Shown here: in pieces, positions 46,311-57,862 of the stretch | Numbering within the stretch: position 1 is the stretch's first letter | How the letters are laid out: each line of letters opens with the position of its first letter | Origin: Siphonodentalium dalli | Taxonomy: Eukaryota; Mollusca; Scaphopoda; Gadilida; Siphonodentaliidae | Length of the DNA stretch: 64,000 nucleotides | Assembly: GCA_032622095.1 (NCBI GenBank) | Contig: CP136066.1 | Span: 66,102,278-66,166,277 of the forward strand | Direction: 5' to 3' | Notes under the pieces: model-generated | What the model saw: the letters and a program-made list of their open reading frames with translations, nothing else | What the model was told of the DNA's origin: nothing | The model's database searches: none | Made by a program: the position numbers and the translations under genes

Positions 46311-48062
46311 AAGATATTATTCGGAACGGTCTATTTTCAACCAGAAAATAGTAGGTATGCATCAGAGGAAGAATACACACACATTCTGAACGACTACTTA
46401 AATTTGAGGAAAGATACAACTCATGTATTTATAGCCGGAGACTTTAAAGACATATTTTGGACTTGTGCGTAAAATTGATGAGTTAATACTTATGCGATAT
46501 GGCAACCTGTGAAATGACGTAGTCTGCTAACGTCGCCGAAAAATTCAAAGGAATCTACCATTCCACTCCATAGTAAACATCGTCTGAACTACGATCAATT
46601 GTAAATATTTACATCTCGATTCGGGACGCAACTTTTGGCGATAAACTAACGCAATTGATTTCGCAATCGAAAGTCATTGCATTTAATTAATATATGAAAA
46701 TGACGGTTGTGTTGTCAATTTGGATTAATATTCGTAAAAAATAACTGACTTTGAGCAAGATTGTTCCCAATTTCTATTAAAACACCCTACCAGAGTGTTT
46801 CACGTCACTTTAATGCACGCACAACAGTCAACGCTGACTATATACGAACCGATGAAAGGAACCGTGGTATACCGGGAATTGAACAAACATCAGTGGATAC
46901 TTCAATATACCCAGATTTAGTCGGTTTACCAAAAAGAACGGTTTAAACAGGACAGAGTAAAATACTCACAGGAACAAAATCTATTACAGTTTTGTAAATG
47001 TAGTGAATTTTTCATTGCTAATGGCCGAGTCGGAAACGATTTTGGTGTTGGAAAACAACTCACCTGCAGTTGATTATATGGTATGGTCGACTGAAGCCCT
47101 TCAATTGTTAAAACAATTGACAGTTGGAACATTATATAACTTATATTCCGACGAAAATTGTCTCATAACGACATTACTCTTGCCATTGCCAAACCGACAA
47201 ACATTATAGTACCGATACCACAAACCAATGCAAATAATGAAAAAATCTACAAGAAATTGGGAAGAGGGCAAGTCCAACGAATTTACACCGAACCTAGATC
47301 CAAGTAGCATAAACAATGTGAATCTACTCGTCGATCAGATCGAAAGTGACAAAATTAGGCCCTCGGATATTAACCGAGCGGTATTCATGGTATCAAATTT
47401 TATATTGACCGCAGCAGATAATACCTTCACCCGACCATTTAAAACGAGTCGAATAACACACCGATTAATGATACTTTATGATGGCATGGTGGTCGAATAT
47501 GCCCAAGAAGCTATTCTACCCACTGATTCATACAGATAACTAGCACAAAATATTATTTTGCGCCATCAAAACCTGCGTCCAAGATGTTTTGCTTGAACCC
47601 GAATACCAGTTAATTCGGGGGTATGAATCCCGCGTACGGCTTCAAAACACCCTGAATCCCGCGTACCGAAGGGGGGGGGGGTGGTCCCCTCATAGAGAGA
47701 AAGCCTCCAAAGAAATTCTGGGCTGCTATAAATAATCGCGTGAAACACAAGGCACCACCCATTGAAATAGAAATTTTAAAAGACTTACCGCGAGTTGAAT
47801 AGTGCAGTACATGATAACGATGACATTGCCACCTAATGGAACATTTAGAAAGCAATGATTCACCAAATATACCAATCAGTATGGATGAAATTAAAAAGGC
47901 ACTGCATTGCTTGAAGAATAATAAAGCATGTGGACAAGATGCTTGGTTGATAATTTATTCATATTGCATATATGTTAACAGAACTGACACAAAATATAAA
48001 ATCCAATCTTTACTGTGCCTTTATTGATTTCGAGAAGGCATTCGATAGAGTTTGGAGACCAG
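46311..48062 (+). pseudogene. LINE endonuclease-RT remnant, interrupted by a TTAA element
   Basis: Plus-strand remnant of a non-LTR retrotransposon ORF2. APE endonuclease part: LFGTVYFQPENSRYASEEEY and THVFIAGDF at 46316..46446, then, after a 366-bp insertion, NARTTVNADYIRTD, LLQFCKCSEFFIANGRVG (about 46980) and AVDYMVWSTEALQLL. Linker: INRAVFMVSNFILTAADNTF (about 47370) and KKFWAAINNRVKHK (about 47705). RT start: IKKALHCLKNNKACGQD (about 47890) and IDFEKAFDRVW (about 48025). Several frame changes and stops. The RT palm, with its YADD box, is missing. Confidence 0.85.
46444..46813 (-). mobile_element. TTAA element, GTGATGTGAAACACTCC family, inside LINE codons
   Basis: Sits between GDF and NAR codons of the LINE endonuclease, where the uninterrupted family reads GDFNAR. 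TTAA at 46444..46447 and 46810..46813 gives one duplicated target. The inserted part is 362 bp and matches 36487..36861 in reverse orientation. Confidence 0.95.
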
Positions 48063-48245
48063 GGCCCTGTTTCATGGAGGCAACTTATGACATAGTTGGG
48101 ACTTAAGCTGGTCATAAGTTCAAACTTCAGTCATAAGTGCGTTTCACGAACAATGCCTTAACTTAAGATGGTCTTAACTTTGGTCTTAACTTTAAGACTG
48201 GTGTGAGGTGTCTTAAGATAATCTTAAAGTTAAGACCTACATTGT
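48063..48245. repeat. CTTAAG-type short repeat (GGGCCCTGTTTCATG)
   Basis: Follows the LINE break directly with AGGGCCCTGTTTCATGGAGG and then several GTCTTAACTT/AAGTTAAGAC inverted words. Probably a small foldback element whose insertion truncated the LINE. Confidence 0.5.
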
Positions 48246-49045
48246 GATTCGCATTTGGTCCGAAATGTGGATGGGATCTAATATATTTCCATAGAGTTTG
48301 ACATCATTTGCGATTCAAATAACACAATCGTACTGTAGACAATAATCAGGTTGAGACAATTGGTCGGAACATTTCACATCGAGGATAATATTCAATGATT
48401 TATACTCAGCTGTTTGATAAATGCTGATGTCGGCTATTATTATTATTTACTTGCCTTTCTATTTATTATGTTATAATTTGATTGTAAATTTTGGAAATAA
48501 TAACGTATATATGTACCCCGTATATATATCGGCAGGATAATAATACATAATATATATTATTTTATTATTATTATGTATATTATCATAATCCACCCGCGTG
48601 AATCTCAGATCCTATACATTTATTACATCTGCTTCACATGTTTATTAACTATGAAATAAAAAAAATATATAGCATGTATATAGTATACGGACCGCGGGCA
48701 CTCCGGGATCCGCGAAAGAACATATATCACTGTGAACCGACCGTCTATTCACGTGTTGTTAATTATAAACGCTCTTTATTAGAAATCGTCGCTTTGGTTT
48801 TATTAAAACATCTATGCAAAATTGTCGTTGAACATAGCCCTGTACGTACTTTCGAAGTTCATACACAGTTTGCTACTTATAACAGGCGTTTAGCAGGGGA
48901 ACCGTGCACAGAATATCAACCAATTTACAGTGAACTGTTGAGACCGGGGATGGCGGCAACTCATGTATGCATCCTGTGCACAGTCCCCATGAGGTGGACC
49001 CCCAAAAAAAAAAAATACTACCTTCGGAATTTATTTAGTTTCATG
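48246..49045. other. No gene recognised; 143-codon orphan ORF
   Basis: The frame at 48638..49069 is uninterrupted but runs into the repeat at 49046 and contains an AACGCTCTTT word (48768), so it is probably repeat-derived. Confidence 0.3.
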
Positions 49046-49612
49046 TTCCAATTCTGCGCTTCTGTTTGACGCGATACATAGTAAGCGAAAGAACTCTATG
49101 GATAAAAATCTAGATATTTGCGTCATCTGCAAAATAGAGTTGCTACCCTTAGAACGTTGTTTCGTGAGGCTGTGCGAAGTAAAATTATGAAAATACGAAT
49201 TGAATTGATGTGTGATTAATGTTGCAGAAATTTGCGCGTCCATTAATTTTGTAGACCAGTCAGTATCTTTAAATGACATAAATCAAATAGTTTATCCGCA
49301 CATTAATAGACCATGTCGACCAACATTGATTAATAATTTACCATTTGGTTAATGGTACAAAATATATAATAAAAAGAACCCAATACAAATAAACCCAAGT
49401 ATTTTAGGAAAATGTTGCAGAAATTTGCGCGTCCATTAATTTGTAGACCAGTCAGTATCTTTAAATGACATAAATCAAATAGTTTATCCGCACATTACTA
49501 GACCATGTCGACCAACATTGATTAACAATTTACCAATCTGGTTAACGGTACAAAATATATCATAAAAAGAACCCAACACAAATAAACCCAAATATTTTAG
49601 GAAAATCAGACC
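49046..49612 (+). repeat. Direct repeat R, left copy (with internal duplication)
   Basis: From TTCCAATTCTGCGCTTCTG to AGGAAAATCAGACCATTCT. Matches 51805..52180. A segment of about 190 bp (GTTGCAGAAATTTGCGCGTC..) is present twice (49230 and 49413), making this copy longer. Confidence 0.9.
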
Positions 49613-49616
49613 ATTC

Positions 49617-50040
49617 TTGGGACATGACAATCTGCGGGATGGGATGGGATATGGGACAAAACGACAATCTGCGGGACAGAATTTCAAATTGCGTGGGACG
49701 GCCGATATCTGGAGGAATACAAGGCATAGGGGGCTCATTTTGGTGTCTAACGAAAGGCCCACATTCGCCCTATCCACACATATTAACCCCGCCACTGACC
49801 GGACACCAGAAGTTGCATTATTTGATCGACAACTGACCTAACATGGGGTGGAATTTGGGATAGCTGACAATCTGCGGGACAGGATTTTCAAATTGCGTGG
49901 GACGGCCGATATATCGAGGAATATAGCGCGTAGAGGGCTCCTTTTGGTGTATAACGAAAGGTCCACATTCGCCCTATCCACACATATTAACCCCGGACAT
50001 GGGAAGTTACATTATTCGGTCGACAACTGACCTAACATAA
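49617..50040 (+). repeat. Inverted repeat, left arm (two tandem subunits)
   Basis: Two units of about 225 bp, each with ACAATCTGCGGGA, AATTGCGTGGGACGGCCGAT and TTCGCCCTATCCACACATA. Reverse complement of 51423..51797. Confidence 0.9.
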
Positions 50041-50251
50041 AATGCCACAAACACGAAAAACTGCGTTCGACATTAATGTTTAGAATTTAGATTTCTCGAT
50101 GAATACGCTAGCAAACAACAAGTTTTAGGTATCAAATAACCCAGTGGAATACTATGCATTCGTTTTTAGCTACAATATGGCTGTTTTAGTGCGAATATTG
50201 TAATGGCGAACACGCAAACACGCGCCGATAAAACAGCTAAAAATAGACTCG

Positions 50252-50506
50252 ATGTTTACAATTACAGGATCGATTTCAGCTGGTATATTCAATATAATGG
50301 GGCGTATATTATATCAAAATGTAGGATTGGACACAGGGAATGTATTTTTTTTCCATATGGGTCCACCAGGCGGTGAAATTGTTGCAGAAATTCGCTCCAA
50401 GATATTCGCACTTATTTTTATTTCAGTTGTGACTAAAAGCCCAGACGCCGGAGCCCGGCGATTACAAGCCAAGTTACAAAATAGATCAACTGGTTTGAAC
50501 GAATGA
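50252..50506 (+). CDS. Unrecognised 84-codon ORF inside the foldback structure
   Basis: The peptide has GGEIVAEIRSKIFALIFISV and a basic C-terminus. It may be an exon of something captured between the inverted repeats. No known motif. Weak. Confidence 0.2.
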   Translation: MFTITGSISAGIFNIMGRILYQNVGLDTGNVFFFHMGPPGGEIVAEIRSKIFALIFISVVTKSPDAGARRLQAKLQNRSTGLNE

Positions 50507-50584
50507 ATATGTCAATTGATGGTAAGACTATTCAAAAGAATATTCAAATCAAATAGTGTTTATAGACTTAAAAACTTATGTGTC

Positions 50585-51425
50585 CGCCATTCATATGCGG
50601 TGGAGGTTCTCATATTATCTGCCAGTCATACGCGGGGGAGGTTCTCATATGAACATATTATCTGCCGGTCATCAGCGGTGGAGGTTCATATTATCCGCCA
50701 GTCATACGCGAGGGAAGTTCTCATATTATCCTCCGGTCATACGCGTGGGAGGTTCTGATATGAACATATTATCCGCCGGTCATACGCGGTGGAGGTTCAT
50801 ATTATCCACCGGTCATACGCGAGGGAGGTTCTCATATTATCCTCCGGTCATACACTGGGGAGGTTCTCATATTTTCCTCCGGTCATACGCGGTGGAGGTT
50901 CATATTATCCACCGGTCATACGCGAGGGAGGTTCTCATATTATCCACCGGTCATACGCGAGGGAGGTTCTCATATTATCCTCCTGTCATACGTTGGGGAG
51001 GTTCTCATATGAACATATTATCCGCCGGTCATACGTGGTGGATGTTCATATTATCCGCCGGTCATACGCGAGGGAGGTTCTCATATTATCCTCCGGTCAT
51101 ACGTGGGGGAGGTTCTGATATGAACATATTATCCGCCGGTCATACGCGGTGGAGGTTCATATTATCCACCTGTCATACATAGGGGAGGTTCTCATATGAA
51201 CATATTATCTGCCGGTCATACGCGGTGGAGGTTCTCATATGAACATATTATCCGCCGGTGATATGCGAGGGAGGTTCTCATATTATCCACCGGTCATACG
51301 CGAGGGAGGTTCTCATATTATCCTCCAGTCATACGTGGGGGAGGTTATCATATTATCCTCCAGTCATACACGGGGGAGGTTCTCATATCAACATATTATC
51401 CGCCGGTCATAAGCGGTGGAGGTTA
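50585..51425 (+). repeat. Minisatellite, mixed 33/35/44-bp units
   Basis: Roughly two dozen units of CATACGCGGGGGAGGTTCTC type, ending ATATTATCCGCCGGT. The longer form inserts ATGAACAT before ATTATC. Long open frames across the array arise from its low stop-codon content and are not genes. Confidence 0.95.
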
Positions 51426-51797
51426 ATATGTGTGGATAGGGCGAAAGTGGACCTTTCGTTAGACACCAAAAGGAGCCCTCTACGCGCTGTGTTCCTCGAG
51501 ATATCGGCCGTCCCACGCAATTTGAAAATCCTGTCCCACAGATTGTCATTCTATCCCAAATTCCACCCCATGTTAGGTCAGTTATCGATCAAATAATGCA
51601 ACTTCTGGTGTCCGGTCAGTGGCGGGGTTAATATGTGTGGATAGGGCGAATGTGGGCCTTTCATTAGACACAAAATGAGCCCCCTACGCCCTGTATTCCT
51701 CGAGATATCGGCCGTCCCACGCAATATGAAATTCTGTCCCGCAGATTGTCGTTTTGTCCCATATCCCATCCCATCCCGCTGATTGTCATGTCCCCAA
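51423..51797 (-). repeat. Inverted repeat, right arm
   Basis: Mirror of 49617..50040, again as two subunits. Confidence 0.9.
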
Positions 51798-51804
51798 TTC
51801 TTAT

Positions 51805-52180
51805 TCCAATTCCGCGCTTCTGTTTGACGCGATACATAGTAAGAGAAAGAACTCTATGGATAATACTAGATGTTTGCGTCATCTACAAAGTAGAGTTGCT
51901 ACCCTTAGTACGTTGTTTCGTTAGGCTGTGCGAAGTAAAATTATGAAAATACGAATTGAATAGATGTGTGATTAATGTTACAGAAATTTGCGCATCCATT
52001 AATTTTGTAGACCAGTCAGTATCTTTAAATGACATAAATCAAATAGTTTATCCGCACATTAATAGACCACGTCGATCAACATTGATTGATAATTTACCAA
52101 TCTGGTTAACGATACAAAATATATCATAAAAAGAACCAATACAAATAAACCCAAATATTTTGGAAAAATCAGACACTTCT
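51805..52180 (+). repeat. Direct repeat R, right copy
   Basis: Matches 49046..49612 without its internal duplication. Direct repeats at both ends of a 3.1-kb unit could be LTRs, but no primer-binding site, polypurine tract or gag/pol was found. Confidence 0.9.
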
Positions 52181-52209
52181 CGGAGTGTCACGGATCGTCA
52201 TGTGACTGA

Positions 52210-53353
52210 TTATTCCCCAAACGGGACGTGGCTTGCCCCTATCTCTCTTTCCAAGTCTTCCAATTGGGACAGGTATGAAAGCCTAAGAATCTTCCCCTGT
52301 AGTGGCTTGACAAACACGACACAGTCATAGTTCCATGTGCCCTGTATCTTTTTGTCTTTGAGGAATGATCTGCACCTCCCGGCTATAAAAGCTCTTTCCT
52401 TCGTTAGGTGCTCGTTGATAAACACACCCTTCTGACTTTGCACATTTTTAAGGTTTGTTCTGGCTTTGTAAAACCGTTTTCGCACTCTATAGGTAGAAAA
52501 TTTCACTAGTATATATCGTGCGAACCCTTTTTTGTTTCGACCCGGCTGTCGCACCCCCTCCTCTAGCGTCGATGTTGTGTGGCTCTCCTGGTCGGTGCGA
52601 TCTTGCTACTTCTTCAGGCTCCAAATCAATCCCCATGTCTGATGCAAGATCCAGGATGATTTGGTCCGTGTCCTCTCCATCTGTCTCATCGATCCCGGAC
52701 ATTCTGAGGGACTCACGCATTGTGTATTGTTTAAGATCCCTGATTTCGTCCCTTAAATTTGATATCAGCTCTCCCTGCTCGTGCACAGTCTCCTCCAGGA
52801 ACTTTAACCTTCCTGACAAATCAGTCGTAGCTTCATCAACGGCATCCTGGATGTTTGCTTTCATAACGCCATCGAATACTGATTTTAATGTGGTGATTAC
52901 TCGCGGGTTTTGCAGTGCGATCATTATGCCTTCTACCAAGTCATTTGCCACGGGTCTCATCACATGTGATGAGAGTCCATATGCATACGCCTGGCCGACT
53001 TGCGATGCCTGGGATTCCGCCAGAATCTGCTGTTGACTCATCGTAGTCCCTCCAACAATTTTCATAGTGCTATTTAGATATGGATTACCAATTGTGGAGT
53101 CGGGGTCAATCAGGAATGATCCCTCTCTAGCCTTTTTCGGATCCAAGAGACTGTCATCCGAGCTCCGGTCCCTCTTGATCGGTGTATCTGGCAACATGAT
53201 GTGTCCCTTTAATGCTGATGAATCACCTCTCGTTGTTGTATCAACAGAAGCAGCTAAACCATTGTTATTATTTCCCGTTGTCGACATGACGTACTCAATT
53301 GGATGATTGGTCAACAATGCGACTGCATGCAGGCTTGGACACTCAGTCGCCAA
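52210..53353 (-). pseudogene. LINE ORF1 (coiled coil plus L1-type RRM), one frameshift
   Basis: ORF1-type RNA-binding chaperone of a non-LTR element. First frame 53353..52487 (288 codons): a low-complexity Thr/Asn/Ser-rich N-terminus, then a heptad-like segment around residues 165-210 (LKFLEETVHEQGELISNLRD) and RMSGIDE..ED....LASDMGI followed by SHRPGEP, the junction typical of the Transposase_22 family. A frameshift in an A run near 52530 moves the RRM-like part into the second frame (to 52210): ILVKFSTYRVRKRFYKART, GVFINEHLTKERAFI and a WNYDCVVFVK strand. A second Met (MSTTGNNNNG, near 53290) may be the true start. No ORF2 adjoins, so it is a stranded fragment. Confidence 0.85.
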
Positions 53354-54347
53354 TTAGGTCAGGTGACGCTTTCTTTCGCCGTAACAGGTCAAAGGTCAAA
53401 TAATTTGTTGAAACTTAATACAGCATATTTATGCTTAAATATTCAGATTATTGTCACAATCACAGTTGGTTGGGTCTTGAAAAGGTATCAGTATTGGGTA
53501 GGACCTGTGTGCATATTATGGAGTCTTGGTGAGATTGCATTCATAAGATAAGAAGTTTGCCATGAACATGGTCGTGCAGCGAATTTCAAGAATTGTTTAC
53601 ATAAGTACAAAACTGATGTATTTCATTATTAATGTCAACAAAGCACTTGCCAATCAGAAGTGTAATCCTCGAAACATTGTTCCTATCGTACCCGAAGAAT
53701 CACATCGCTGTGTGCCTCAGGAATAGAGTTTAAACAGTATAAACACCGCAGCTATAAAATATTTAGCTTCCACCCATTTTACCGGAAGTAGTTATTTTGA
53801 ACTTTTGAATGCAAGCTATCGATGGCTCCTTGTGATGTTATCTTTTGAGAAAATATACTTTATTCTCCCAGCCAATGTACATGGTACGGAGACGGAATAC
53901 ACAAAACAATACCTACCCCGTGTCAAGTGCGGATGGACGATGGTTAAGGTAATTAGTTAATTAATCATATTCAAGTTAATGTTGCCATCAGGACGTGAAA
54001 TTGATGTTATCGAGATACGACATTAAAGCACATATATATGGTTTTGTCCAAGATTTTCTGACGTATACATCATGTAAATGTAGCTATATTATAATGGGTT
54101 GATGGGTAATGTAACTATATTTAAACTAAAATAATGGGACGTGTGTGATTTTTGTCGGGAATGGAGGGGGTGGTTCCCCGCCGAATAATTTCCAATTGCA
54201 CTCCCTTGAAACAGACCATACCCAAATGTTCTAATTCTGGGAATTTGACCCCCACTGTGTTTGAATTTTCTAACTGGCACATCACGCTTTCAAGGATTTC
54301 GCTACCAAAAGCAAACCTATCTAACGTTCTTTTTACAAAAGGAAGTT
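53354..54347. other. No gene recognised
   Basis: Contains a GGTCAAAGGTCA word at 53387..53398, a DR1-type nuclear-receptor half-site pair by sequence only. The left arm of the large palindrome may begin somewhere here, but the partner lies beyond the window. Confidence 0.35.
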
Positions 54348-56103
54348 GACAATATTTAACATGATAGCGCATTGCTCTATCAACAAAAAATGCGAATAAT
54401 GCTATGTGGGACCAACATCTTGCTGGTAGGGAAAGCAACGCGATATCCAGTGCTATTTGTAAGACATCGGTCGCGATATTCACGGACTAACGTTAAATAT
54501 TCAATATCCGACCACAACACAAATTAACACACGCATGTCAATGGCATTAATGTTGTTCATGCAAAGTCACACACAAAACACGTATAGAACCAGATCACAT
54601 GTGCGTCCAGGTGGTGGACAATATACATGTATACTCGTCCATAATCAGAAAACTTCAATATCTCGGAATCTTCAGCCCAGTTGTCCTACTTTGAGCATTG
54701 AGTTTTGTCAGACCGTTGAATGCGCAGTTCTGCATGTGAAGAAGTCTGACTAATTAAAAGGTGCAAGTTTCATTGAAGTTTAGGTTAGTTCTGTTCACAT
54801 ACGTGAAACATGTACTGATTTCAGGAAACGAACCAGTTACAGGTTCGTTCAACGTGCGTGTTAGTGATGCTACATTCTCGATTGTATATCTGATTCCCGA
54901 CACCAAACGGAGCAAGTTTACGTACACAGCAGATAACAGTTTGTTGGAAGCTCCAGTGATCGAAATACATGGTATTCTATCCAAGGAGAACATTGACTGC
55001 ACACGAAGCATGATACATTGGATGCCAGTTGTGGGCAGACAATTTTATGAGACAATTTTCAGAAAATAGTTGTTCGTGTTTGGTATGTTTGTTTTGCGGT
55101 AATAATTTTGTTCAACTATGATTTTGGTCACAAATGAAACGAATGGGTTATGATTTGCACAATGACTGTCGTCTTTAATTGAAAGTTTCATATCTTTGTT
55201 GTGATTTTAAGTTTGATGTTCTAGAAACACAATTCGCTTTGTGATTCACTAAATTGCGTACATAATTGCATTTTTGTTATAGAGTCATTTATTTCCAATG
55301 TTTTTTATCGAGTTTGACATACTTGTGCAGAATTAGCTCATCGGTTCACCTTTGTGAGACCAAATTTATGAGCTCTAAGTATTATACGGTGGCCGATTTC
55401 GAACCACATTTTCGTTAATATAACTGGGCTTCGAGTCCAAGTTAATAGGCTTGTCCCGATCTCATTGTTTGCCGTTTGCCGTTTACCAGTTCAAATATCC
55501 TTGTGTTTCTGTTTGACCAGGTGTTTTAAGAGTCCAAGTTGGATATATAATTGTGTTCAATTTTCCCTGTTTGGTGAAGTTATTATAACATTATTCAGGT
55601 TTAAATATTATTGTATTAATTATCCATTTCCCGCATGCATTTATTCGAGCAACTGTATTACAATCGGCATCCACCAACACATCGATGTCATTGCGTTGTT
55701 GATTTTCAACTTTCTGGTCGGTGTTTGTGATGAACTATTAACTTTTGATTCTCAGTCGGGGGTAAGTTCGTTCTTCTTCCCGTATAAGTAGACATACCTA
55801 TTCATTTGCACATTTCATGAGATAGAACAGAACAAAGAGAACGGCACATGTATACGCGTGGTGACACTTAAAACAACTTTCAATGTATGTTTAGTCCGTT
55901 TGTTCAATTGGTAATTGTATTACAAATATCATAACGTATTTTTGAGTTATATACTTTTCAATTGCAAATTAACTTGAGGCCTTAATTCGCGATTTGTCTG
56001 AGGGTTAAAGTTTGTACTTACATGGAAAGAACATGACGATATAGGCATACCATGTTCTTAGATTGATTATTTGTATTGCTCAAGTTACGATAATCGTATG
56101 CTT
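54348..56103 (+). repeat. Giant palindrome, left arm (at least 1.75 kb)
   Basis: Reverse complement of 57863..59522 joined to 63913..64000. Similarity is high over the whole arm with scattered single-base changes and small indels. The left boundary is undefined because the window ends inside the right arm. Confidence 0.95.
54825..55069 (+). CDS. Possible terminal exon, mirrored in both palindrome arms
   Basis: After a TGATTTCAG acceptor at 54824 the frame reads NEPVTGSFNVRVSDATFSIV..RSKFTYTADNSLLEAPVIEI..CTRSMIHWMPVVG and stops at 55067. The composition is protein-like. The mirrored copy at about 58908..59150 has a stop and a shift (in the SKFTYTADN and IPDTK regions), so the left copy is better preserved. 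No family recognised; upstream exons not identified. Confidence 0.35.
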
Positions 56104-57862
56104 GTCTATTGTATCGTTTTCCAGTGGTGATAACTTATATAATTCACATAAATCATCGTAAAACCCAATTTTCCTGAAATTCAAGATGGCCGTCAAGATC
56201 ACGTGACTTATAAGGAGCAGAGCAGCGTCATATGTCCCCCCTGCAGGTATATATACATATGGGTATGGTTATATATATATATATATCTATATTTGGAATT
56301 GTACGTATCAGGGAATATTCAAGCAACAAAAGCACGAACTCAACAAAGTGCGCCATTGTATCCCATTTTGCTACAAATAGGTGGCAACTTGCATAAATCC
56401 AAGATGGATGCCAAGGTCACGTGACCTATTTTATGTCCAAAGTGGGTTCATATAGGTTACTCCCGTGTACCTTACTGTTGGACATCGTATAATTGGGTTG
56501 AAAATTAGAAAATAAACAACACACCCATTCATACCCACACAAACTGTACATATACCGGCAAATAGCCACTAATCCAAGATGGTCGCCAATGTCACGTGAC
56601 ATTGGTGGGCGTGTCCACGGCGGCATTCGACAGGGTATACCTATGTCTATATACATGTGAAGTTTCAACTAATTATAATAGAAACTGCTTGAAATATAAT
56701 GTATTACCCATATATACCTGAAATACATGGATATATGTACATGATGCGTGGCATTGGGGGTATACGTCTGTGGTGGCGGGTGGCAGAGAAACACATCAGT
56801 TGGATCGGGTCGCCATTCATATTCGTTATTAGCAAATGTAAATGAAATATCGCAAGTTTCCTATAGTAGAATCTCTCAACAAATGCATACAACATTTGAC
56901 TTGGTACTCCATCGGTGCAATCATCGGCATTGAACGCCGGTTTCAATCTCAAAAGCACTGCATTATTTACCGTAACAGCAATTAAATGGTAATAGAAGCT
57001 CATCACTGATTGTTATTAGTTCTCGGATTGGCTGGATGTTATAAATATGTTATGAGCATGGCGTCCGTTTTAAAAGCGAATGTGATTATTTGACTAGGAC
57101 ATGGGTTTGTATGAGGTGATAGACACCAAACCACCCGCCGGTACCACGTCCGCTTTACTAATAAACCACGTACAACGCCCAATTGCTGGGTGGAATTTAT
57201 GTAGTACTAGCAGTGTTACCAGGCGTTGCTCAGGTTAAAGTGATGTGAAACCCTCTGCATGCTATGGATATTTGTTGGGAATAGAGAATACCCTTGCTCA
57301 AAGTGTCACACGTATTCTCATAAATGGTATATTCAAATAGCATCAGAAAACATTATTCTTACACAGTCATGATGGAATATAATTAGTGGCTCACCTTGTC
57401 GATTGTCATTTTGTTTATCGAAATTAATCCGTTCCACCAAAAAAGTATTTATTTATTTACAACTTCGTATACTTCACACGTTATAATATGGTACATGGAC
57501 ATCATAAACACATTAGTTCGCAAAAATAAAAGACGACAATTTGGTTCTACATATAGAGATGTATCAATCAATCTAGTGGGAAGCATAGCGACAAATTTAC
57601 CTGACGATGATACGATCACATGTGGGGATACCTATATACGCGTGTGGTGGAAGTTGATGCTAACAACAAACACAGGACCCTTGATGGTTAAACATTTTAC
57701 AGTCCACAAACAGAGAGAAAATGGAAAACAAAATGAACCATATTTTGTTCTTATATTCATTGCCCAAATTTGGAGATTGTTGCGATTCTAGTCATTGTTT
57801 ATAAACAAACCCTGGATTGTATTGATATCGGATGTCGTTTACTCATAATCATTATAAAATGT
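56104..57862. other. Palindrome spacer (1.76 kb)
   Basis: Contains three AAGATGG plus CACGTGAC composites (56183, 56401, 56576), a TA microsatellite near 56270, a partial GTGATGTGAAAC family fragment at 57235..57365 and an unrecognised 131-codon frame (57396..57791, with FGSTYRDVSINLVGSIATNL). No known gene. Confidence 0.5.

Noticed and set aside
50556-51182. A 208-codon open frame with His/Arg/Gly-rich repeats
   Set aside because: It lies wholly in the minisatellite; openness results from the low stop-codon content of the unit, and other frames are open too.
49046-52180. LTR retrotransposon
   Set aside because: Direct repeats are present, but no gag, pol, primer-binding site or polypurine tract, and the interior is an inverted repeat with a minisatellite.
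52518-53306. Plus-strand frames opposite the LINE ORF1
   Set aside because: Antisense shadows; the minus strand has the recognisable ORF1 motifs.
53387-53398. Nuclear receptor DR1 site GGTCAAAGGTCA
   Set aside because: A perfect word but isolated, with no promoter evidence nearby; a chance match is plausible.
57396-57791. 131-codon frame in palindrome spacer as a gene
   Set aside because: No motif, no splice or promoter evidence and it follows a repeat fragment; mentioned only within the spacer entry.
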